Of a stretch of 7,623 nt of DNA, positions 1-4,069 are shown one piece after another. The notes below the pieces were generated by a model. The model was not told the DNA's origin, ran no database searches, and saw only the letters and a program-made list of their open reading frames with translations. Numbering within the stretch: the stretch's first letter is position 1; the number at the start of each line of letters is the position of its first letter. The position numbers were made by a program, and so were the translations under genes. The DNA comes from Streptomyces violaceus (GTDB taxonomy: Bacteria; Actinomycetota; Actinomycetes; Streptomycetales; Streptomycetaceae), in assembly GCA_000715635.1 (NCBI GenBank), contig KL569156.1, positions 1-7,623 of the forward strand, written 5' to 3'.

Positions 1-30
1 CCGTTACTGGTGTCGTGTGGTGGTGCTGCG

Positions 31-46
31 GACCGCGCAGGCGGTC
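31..46 (-). terminator. Small inverted repeat at the stop of the 61-residue gene
   Basis: GACCGC (31-36) and GCGGTC (41-46) form a 6-bp stem with a 4-nt loop that touches the minus-strand stop codon at 45-47. There is no U-run. GC-rich stems without U-runs are common at gene ends in Streptomyces, but the stem is short and may be chance. Confidence 0.2.
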
Positions 47-230
47 AGTCCTCGGTGGTGAGGTTGTCGACGTGGACGTCCTTGTAGCCCTGGCGCTCCA
101 GGTCGCGGCGGATCGCCTCGGGGTAGTTGTGACGGGAGATCCAGTGGCTGACCGTGGTCTCGCCGGAGCCGTGGCCCCTCTCGCCGGATTTGGCGGCGGT
201 GGCGAAGGCAGTGAACTTGATCTTCGGCAT
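45..230 (-). CDS. Small hypothetical protein, 61 residues
   Basis: I do not recognise this protein. It starts at ATG (228-230, read on the minus strand) with a purine-rich GAGAGGG ribosome binding site about 7-8 bases upstream, and stops with TGA at 45-47. The N-terminal third is Lys/Gly/Ser-rich (MPKIKFTAFATAAKSGERG). The rest is polar and probably helical (around SHWISRHNYPEAIRRDLERQ), then a short segment (GYKDVHVDNL) and an acidic tail. There are no cysteines, no membrane segment and no signal peptide. It is the only minus-strand gene near the left edge and is separated from the next gene by 650 bp, so its context says little beyond membership of the element. The good RBS and the clear start make it likely to be a real gene; the length gives no hint of function. 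Confidence 0.6.
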   Translation of the reverse strand: MPKIKFTAFATAAKSGERGHGSGETTVSHWISRHNYPEAIRRDLERQGYKDVHVDNLTTED

Positions 231-388
231 GGGTGGTCCCTCTCGGGCGATGGGAGCGGAAACCCTCGCGGCTCCCCACGCCCCGCCCGTACAGCCCTCG
301 CACCGAAGTGCGGAGCCGGACAGGCGAGGGAGGCAACCGGCCGCAGCGCTAGCCGCTGCGATGGCAGGTAGAGAGCGGACCGGGTTGG

Positions 389-413
389 CCGTGAGCGCGA
401 GTTCCGCTCACGG
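389..413. repeat. Inverted repeat, 9-bp arms
   Basis: CCGTGAGCG (389-397) and CGCTCACGG (405-413) are perfect reverse complements around a 7-nt spacer. No T-run follows on either strand. It could be a factor-independent terminator of the GC-only type seen in Streptomyces, or a protein-binding dyad. Confidence 0.5.
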
Positions 414-429
414 GCCGGGATGAGGCACT

Positions 430-461
430 GGCGCCGCCGGCCGATCCATCACGGCGGCGCC
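430..461. repeat. Inverted repeat, 10-bp arms
   Basis: GGCGCCGCCG (430-439) and CGGCGGCGCC (452-461) are perfect reverse complements around a 12-nt spacer. It lies 16 bp after the previous dyad. All-GC arms make a very stable hairpin; there is no T-run. Confidence 0.5.
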
Positions 462-666
462 CGATGTCTTCGTCGATGCATTGGGATTCCCTCTCAGCGA
501 GGATGAACAGGGGTGAAGCACTGCAAGGGGGACCACGTCCCCACCCTCCGGCCGTTGCTCGCGGTCACCGGGCCACCTCGCCAGTACGGGCCGAAACCCT
601 GTTCTGCCTGGCCTTCAGCGGGATTGCAGCGTCCCCGCCTTCTGCGCATGCGGCTGAAGCCGCCTT

Positions 667-692
667 ACGACCGAGGTGTTGCGCTCGGTCGT
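667..692. repeat. Inverted repeat, 9-bp arms, abutting a larger palindrome
   Basis: ACGACCGAG (667-675) and CTCGGTCGT (684-692) are perfect reverse complements around an 8-nt spacer. The next palindrome starts at 693, with no base between them. Confidence 0.5.
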
Positions 693-719
693 TGCAGTAC
701 CTGTTTTACAGGTACTGCA
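693..719. promoter_or_regulatory. Perfect 27-bp palindrome, candidate operator or origin element
   Basis: TGCAGTACCTGT (693-704) and ACAGGTACTGCA (708-719) are perfect 12-bp arms around TTT. The AT-containing arms, the 3-nt centre and the lack of a following T-run look more like a binding site for a dimeric protein than a terminator. Candidate ligands in the window are the XRE regulator (about 170 bp downstream) and the GntR-type regulator. No promoter could be placed over it with confidence. An origin or transfer role is the alternative. Confidence 0.5.
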
Positions 720-824
720 TGAGGGTCCGTCAAGTACGTCGACGGAACCTCTCGTTTTTCGCGCCTGGACTTCGTGGCGCACCATCAGAATCGCCGCAGG
801 TCAGGGGCGTTCGTAACCGCACCC

Positions 825-854
825 TTGGAAATGTTGAGGAGCGCTGACTACGCT
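825..854 (+). promoter_or_regulatory. Possible promoter of the XRE-NUDIX pair
   Basis: TTGGAA (825-830) and TACGCT (849-854) are separated by 18 bp, similar to a housekeeping sigma -35/-10 pair. This would give a leader of about 25-30 nt before the ATG at 889. The match is moderate and other placements are possible. Confidence 0.35.
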
Positions 855-858
855 CAAG

Positions 859-876
859 AAGTCCCTACAAGTCCCT
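859..876 (+). repeat. Tandem AAGTCCCT direct repeat in the XRE leader
   Basis: AAGTCCCT occurs at 859-866 and 869-876, a 10-bp period equal to one helical turn, just downstream of the presumed -10 and upstream of the AGGGGG ribosome binding site. It may be an autoregulatory binding site for the XRE protein. Confidence 0.35.
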
Positions 877-888
877 CAGGGGGTGCAG

Positions 889-1656
889 ATGTCCAACGAG
901 CGCTTGAGGTCGGCTCTGTTAGCGCGCGGCATGACCGTTCAGGACCTGGCTGAGGAGATCGGCGTCATCCCGAAGACAGTCGAGCGCTGGATCACGCAAG
1001 GGAAAGTCCCGTACCGGCGTCACCAGTACGCGACAGCGGCGGCGCTCAAGGTCGACGTGACAACGATCTGGGAAGACGGCCGGACCATCGAGAGCGCTGC
1101 GGACCTGTCCAAAGCCGAGATAGCGACCGTCTACCCGCACCGCCATACGGTGCCACCAGGGCTCTGGCGGGAGCTCTACGGCCGCGCTGAGCGGAACCTG
1201 GACGTGCTCGTCTACTCCGGGTTGTTCCTCTCCGAGGACCCGCTGTTCCATGACCTCGTGAAGGCGAAGGTGGAGGCCGGAGCCCAGGTGCGCATCCTGC
1301 TCGGCGACCCTGAGTGCGCTGCCGTACGGCAGCGCGGCATCGACGAGGGGCACCAGATCATGGACGGCAAGATTCGCAACGCCCTGCTCCACTACCGCGC
1401 TCTCATGCGGAGCCATCCGGACATCGGCTTCCGGCTGCACGACTCGACGCTCTACAACTCGATCTACCGGGCCGACGACGAGATGCTGGTGAACCCTCAC
1501 GTCTACGGCATCGGCGCCTTCATGGCACCCGTCCTCCATCTGCGCCGTCTGCCGGGCGGCGGCATGTTCGACACCTACGCGAATAGCATCGAACACACCT
1601 GGGAGAACGCCCGCCCGATCACCGAGCAGGCCATAGCGAGCATCACGGGAGCCTGA
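889..1656 (+). CDS. XRE-family regulator with PLD-like C-terminal domain (DUF5919 type)
   Basis: A DNA-binding regulator of 255 residues. Residues about 4-60 form a helix-turn-helix of the XRE/Cro type (LRSALLARGMTVQDLAEEIG, then the recognition helix region PKTVERWI). Residues about 95-245 resemble the phospholipase-D-like domain found in actinobacterial XRE proteins annotated DUF5919: VRILLGDP near 134, LYNSIYRADDEMLVN at 178-192, and an HLRR motif near 207 followed by GGGMFDTY and a C-terminal HTWENARP. The domain probably senses a ligand or partner; no HKD pair is evident, so catalysis is doubtful. I chose ATG 889 because AGGGGG sits five bases upstream; a GTG at 883 would lie inside that site. 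The NUDIX gene starts 3 bp after its stop, so the two form an operon. Residue 11 is encoded by TTA (919-921), which predicts dependence on bldA. The domain assignment is from memory of the family. Confidence 0.85.
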   Translation: MSNERLRSALLARGMTVQDLAEEIGVIPKTVERWITQGKVPYRRHQYATAAALKVDVTTIWEDGRTIESAADLSKAEIATVYPHRHTVPPGLWRELYGRAERNLDVLVYSGLFLSEDPLFHDLVKAKVEAGAQVRILLGDPECAAVRQRGIDEGHQIMDGKIRNALLHYRALMRSHPDIGFRLHDSTLYNSIYRADDEMLVNPHVYGIGAFMAPVLHLRRLPGGGMFDTYANSIEHTWENARPITEQAIASITGA

Positions 1657-1659
1657 ACC

Positions 1660-2133
1660 ATGGGACGTATCGACTACCTGCACGACCCCGATGCCCCGCC
1701 GGCCAACTCGGTTGTGCCGTCCGTCGTCGCGTTCGTGCAGAACGACGCGGGACAGGTGCTGATGATTCAGCGCTCCGACAACGGGCGCTGGGCACTGCCC
1801 GGTGGTGGTCACGACGTGGGGGAGTCGATCAGCGACACCGTCGTGCGCGAAGTCTGGGAAGAAACCGGGATCAAGGCAGAAGTCGTCAACGTGTCCGGGC
1901 TCTACACGGACCCCGGACACGTGATGCAGTACGACGACGGCGAGGTGCGCCAGCAGTTCAGCATCTGCTTCCGCGCGCAGCCGGTCGGCGGCGAACTCCG
2001 TACGAGCAACGAGACGACTCAGGTCCGCTGGGTCGACCCAGCGGACCTGACGACGTTGGACGTGCATCCCACGATGCGGCTCCGGATTGAGCACGCCATG
2101 GACCGGGCGCGCACGGCGCCCTACATCGGTTGA
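1660..2133 (+). CDS. NUDIX hydrolase
   Basis: A 157-residue NUDIX protein, expected to hydrolyse a nucleoside diphosphate linked to another moiety, with Mg2+ or Mn2+ bound by the Nudix box. The box is complete, G-x5-E-x7-REVWEETGI at residues 49-71, with E55, R63, E64, E67 and E68 all present, so the enzyme should be active. The fold flanks are as expected: strands around VVPSVVAFVQ (18-27) and VLMIQR (33-38) before the box, and VRWVDPADL (122-130) near the C-terminus. Length is normal for a single-domain NUDIX. The ATG follows the XRE stop by 3 bp and its ribosome binding site GGGAG lies inside the upstream gene, so translation is probably coupled. Its last 13 bp overlap the end of the convergent HD gene. 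Substrate is unknown. In pSAM2 the immunity factor Pif is also a NUDIX protein, so an immunity role is a possible analogy, not a demonstrated one. Confidence 0.92.
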   Translation: MGRIDYLHDPDAPPANSVVPSVVAFVQNDAGQVLMIQRSDNGRWALPGGGHDVGESISDTVVREVWEETGIKAEVVNVSGLYTDPGHVMQYDDGEVRQQFSICFRAQPVGGELRTSNETTQVRWVDPADLTTLDVHPTMRLRIEHAMDRARTAPYIG

Positions 2134-2687
2134 CTCTTGGCGGCGGCGACCCGTTCGAGCACGCGGGACGTGCACGCCAGGATCTCGGGTTCCGCGCGGC
2201 GAATGAACGTCCCGATCAGGCTTTCCGGCCCGTACCGCCCGGCGATCTCGTTGATCCGGTCGATCGGGTTCGTGGGCATGCCGTCCGGCGTGGTGTTCAT
2301 GTCGCAGAAGCAGAGCGCGTCGTTCAGGTGCGCGCTCTCGTAGGGGAACTCGACCTCCAGCTCCTCGCGCATGCCGCGCGCTTCCGCCTCCATCCAGGCA
2401 CAGGAGTGGTGGGCGACGAGGTTGATGACCCGTGGGTCGGCGCCGGCTACGTCCCGGAGGTATCGGGCCCCGTCCAGCGGGTGAAAGCCCGTCTTGGCCA
2501 GGTCCGGCGCATAGCCGATGTCGTGCAGGACCGCCGCGGCCTCCAACAGATCCGCGTCCTGATCAAGAACAAGCGCGATCGCCCGTGCCCTCTCTGCGAC
2601 CCCGAGGCAGTGTTTCCACCGCCGTGGCAGCGGCTCGGCAAGCAGGGACTCAGCCAGGGGGTAAGCCCACTCCGTCAACTTCGGCAA
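2121..2687 (-). CDS. HD-domain metal-dependent phosphohydrolase
   Basis: A 188-residue HD-superfamily protein. Metal ligands expected for the fold are visible: H26 (WKHCLGVAERA), the H55-D56 doublet (AAVLHDIGYAPDLA), H69, the HHS at 93-95 and an Asp in LNDALCFCDM (D123 or D129). HD proteins hydrolyse phosphoester bonds, often of nucleotides or cyclic nucleotides; the substrate here cannot be told. The start is TTG (plus-strand caa at 2685-2687), one base after the GntR stop TAG, and its ribosome binding site GAGAGGAG lies within the last GntR codons, so it should be translationally coupled to the regulator. The rare start codon may keep its level low. Its end overlaps the convergent NUDIX gene by 13 bp. 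Two nucleotide-directed hydrolases meeting head-on at their ends is notable and may reflect linked control. Confidence 0.9.
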   Translation of the reverse strand: MPKLTEWAYPLAESLLAEPLPRRWKHCLGVAERARAIALVLDQDADLLEAAAVLHDIGYAPDLAKTGFHPLDGARYLRDVAGADPRVINLVAHHSCAWMEAEARGMREELEVEFPYESAHLNDALCFCDMNTTPDGMPTNPIDRINEIAGRYGPESLIGTFIRRAEPEILACTSRVLERVAAAKSQPM

Positions 2688-2688
2688 G

Positions 2689-3144
2689 CTACGAACGCTC
2701 CTCTCGCGTCGGCACGGCGCGGACCGTCCGCACCCTGCCCTGGCCGCCCCCCGCCAACACGCCGGCGGCCTCCAACTTCTCCAGTGCCTTGGTCACCGTG
2801 GGGCGTGAGACCCCGAACCGTTCGGCCAGTGAGGAAGCGCTGGGGAATGGTTGCCCCACTTCGAGCCCGTCAGCCGTGATGATGTCCGCGATCCGCTGCT
2901 CAATCGGGCGCCGGTCGACGCCAGCGCGCACGACGCGCCACCGCCCGCCCGGCGCAGGCTCGGCCACACCTTCCTGCTTCAGGACGGCGAACGCGCGCAG
3001 CGCGACCCCGCGTGAGACCTCGTAATCGCGCATGACCTCAGCCAGGGACGGGAGCTCCGTCATCTCCGGATCTGTCTCGATCCACGTCTTTAGCGTGTCG
3101 GCGATTTTCAGGAACGTTCCCCGAGGATTGGCCTGCTGCGACAC
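2689..3144 (-). CDS. GntR-type regulator made of two winged-helix domains
   Basis: A 151-residue DNA-binding protein. Residues about 79-145 are a clear GntR winged helix, with FPSASSLAERFGVSRPTVTK and then LEKLEAAGVL before the wing. Residues about 9-73 appear to be a second, diverged winged helix (LPSLAEVMRDYEVSRGVALRAF, then LKQEGV and a wing near GGRWRVV). There is no effector-binding domain of the FCD, UTRA or MocR type, so any signal must come another way. I chose GTG (plus-strand cac at 3142-3144) because GGAGAGGGAGAG lies just upstream; the frame is open for a further 58 codons, but that part has low-complexity composition and contains the decayed transposase relic in another frame. 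Stop TAG at 2689-2691 is one base from the HD start. It probably controls its own operon and perhaps other element promoters. Confidence 0.88.
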   Translation of the reverse strand: MSQQANPRGTFLKIADTLKTWIETDPEMTELPSLAEVMRDYEVSRGVALRAFAVLKQEGVAEPAPGGRWRVVRAGVDRRPIEQRIADIITADGLEVGQPFPSASSLAERFGVSRPTVTKALEKLEAAGVLAGGGQGRVRTVRAVPTREERS

Positions 3145-3189
3145 TCGCTCTCCCTCTCCGCTCCGCCCGTCGCCATCCCCAAGACAACC

Positions 3190-3262
3190 GGACACTCGAA
3201 CAAGACCACACGACCAGGTTGATACGCCAGTATGTCGCCACCAGCCACACCTGGTCTGCCAG
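3190..3262 (-). pseudogene. Relic of an IS5-type (DDE) transposase N-terminal region
   Basis: On the minus strand, 3262 to 3215 reads LADQVWLVATYWRINL, which closely resembles the conserved helix-turn-helix region of actinobacterial IS5-type transposases, where a run like VATYWRTNLT is followed by LFGVSKS. A little further on, in a shifted frame and after a deletion, TTGTTCGAGTGTCC (complement of 3190-3203) could be the remains of the LFGVS codons. No inverted terminal repeats or remaining transposase body are seen, so this is only a scar. The resemblance is from memory of the family and is short. Confidence 0.45.
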
Positions 3263-3293
3263 CGGCCGCCGACGAGGCCAGCCCCGCTGAACC

Positions 3294-3332
3294 TCGCCAG
3301 GCGGCATCGCACCAGCACGATCAGCCTGGCGA
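3294..3332. repeat. Inverted repeat, 9-bp arms
   Basis: TCGCCAGGC (3294-3302) and GCCTGGCGA (3324-3332) are perfect reverse complements with a 21-nt spacer. It lies about 110 bp upstream of the membrane-protein gene. Could be an operator pair or part of the decayed insertion; no terminator T-run. Confidence 0.4.
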
Positions 3333-3440
3333 AGTGCGCATGGCGCCGCCTGTGACGCCTAATGGGTGCTGTGGCTAGTGGTTACACCGATGGAGTATTC
3401 GAGCGCTCAGAGTACGGCTAGACGGCGGTAAAAAGGATAC

Positions 3441-3998
3441 ATGCCTGCTACTCCGCACACGACTACTCCACCGAACGAATCGAAGAGAGTATGGGAAGTT
3501 GTCGCGATAGTCATTGCTGCTGCAGCTCTAGGCTGTTCTGTGTATAGCATCAAAGAAACCCATGACGTCCAGGAAGCCAGCAAAAAAGCTGCGGAAAAAT
3601 CACAAGCTCAAAAAGTGGATGTGTACGCCCTGGCGAACGCTCAAGAAGGGCTGCGGGTGTTTGTCGCAAACCGCAGCGAGTCGGCTATTAGTAGCGTGAA
3701 GGTGGAGTTCCGTCAGGGTTATTGGGTTAGCTCCCACTCGATCCCGGGATGCAACATACTCAAGATCCCGGTGATAGTGAAGACGGCGAATGGTGGGCTT
3801 GTAATAAGACTGGGGCACCCGGTGCTGGTTTACTTCACGGACGTGGAAGGCCGTCGTTGGGTGACCCTCTTGGAAGTAGATAGAATACCGAACCTCAAGC
3901 GAGACGACGAGAAACGTTCCCTTCGGTCTGACCTCAATCTGGATAAATTGCTTGCTCCGTACAGCTCAGTCGGGTCGATTCCGGGTGGATGTGGATGA
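3441..3998 (+). CDS. Single-pass membrane protein of unknown function, 185 residues
   Basis: I do not recognise a named family. Residues 1-16 are a polar Thr/Pro-rich head, residues about 17-37 form one hydrophobic membrane segment (VWEVVAIVIAAAALGCSVYS), and residues about 38-58 are charged and Ala/Lys-rich, likely a helix or short coiled coil (EASKKAAEKSQAQK). The rest looks like a beta-sandwich: LRVFVANRSESAISSVKVEF, then VLVYFTDVEGRRWVTL. This layout recurs in actinobacterial proteins with a one-TM anchor and a small Ig-like domain. Topology is ambiguous because positive residues lie on both sides of the segment. The start ATG has AAAAAGGA about 5-6 bases upstream. GC is low (60 of 120 bases in 3541-3660), unlike the flanking chromosome, which suggests recent transfer. 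It converges on the helicase gene with a 71-bp gap, so a shared function is possible but not shown. Confidence 0.75.
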   Translation: MPATPHTTTPPNESKRVWEVVAIVIAAAALGCSVYSIKETHDVQEASKKAAEKSQAQKVDVYALANAQEGLRVFVANRSESAISSVKVEFRQGYWVSSHSIPGCNILKIPVIVKTANGGLVIRLGHPVLVYFTDVEGRRWVTLLEVDRIPNLKRDDEKRSLRSDLNLDKLLAPYSSVGSIPGGCG

Positions 3999-4069
3999 AC
4001 CCGTGAGTTCGTACCGGCAAGGAGCCCCGCGATCAGACCCTTCGCGACACTGAGGCGGCGCACTACCGC

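Larger units (their letters stand above)
231..888. other. Gene-free stretch rich in inverted repeats
   Basis: About 650 bp between a minus-strand gene and a plus-strand gene, with no open frame that has both a ribosome binding site and a plausible protein. It holds several perfect inverted repeats: 295-301/324-330 (7 bp), 342-348/354-360 (7 bp), 389-397/405-413 (9 bp), 430-439/452-461 (10 bp), 528-533/537-542 (6 bp), 667-675/684-692 (9 bp) and 693-704/708-719 (12 bp). The right end carries the presumed promoter of the XRE gene. Such a density of dyads suits a replication origin, a transfer locus or a set of operators and terminators; the sequence alone does not choose between them. Confidence 0.55.
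3145..3440. other. Intergenic stretch between divergent GntR and membrane-protein genes
   Basis: Nearly 300 bp containing the leader of the GntR gene, a transposase relic (3190-3262), an 8-bp inverted repeat GACCAGGT/ACCTGGTC (3212-3219/3249-3256) flanking part of that relic, and another inverted repeat at 3294-3332. Promoters for the two divergent genes must lie here, but no convincing -35/-10 pair was found on either strand. The base composition falls toward the right end. Confidence 0.5.

Noticed and set aside
464..847. Plus-strand frame of 127 codons in the repeat-rich gap
   Set aside because: No ribosome binding site, low-quality composition (Arg/Pro/Ser rich), and it runs through two perfect palindromes. 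The inner ATG at 719 gives 42 codons with only a weak AGG upstream.
919..2175. Long minus-strand frame (418 codons) across the XRE and NUDIX genes
   Set aside because: It is the GC-driven shadow of two well-supported genes on the plus strand; the translation is rich in Arg, His and Val with no domain.
3222..3233. ATAC-GCCA-GTAT dyad as a GntR operator
   Set aside because: The bases coincide with codons of the transposase-like ATYWRI segment, so the dyad is explained as part of the relic. An operator role is possible but has no separate support.
3145..3318. Upstream extension of the GntR protein by 58 residues
   Set aside because: Composition is Gly/Trp/Arg-rich and unlike a domain; the GTG at 3142-3144 has a strong purine-rich ribosome binding site.
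3999..4069. Terminator between the convergent membrane-protein and helicase genes
   Set aside because: Only weak 4-bp stems were found and no T-run, so none is annotated.
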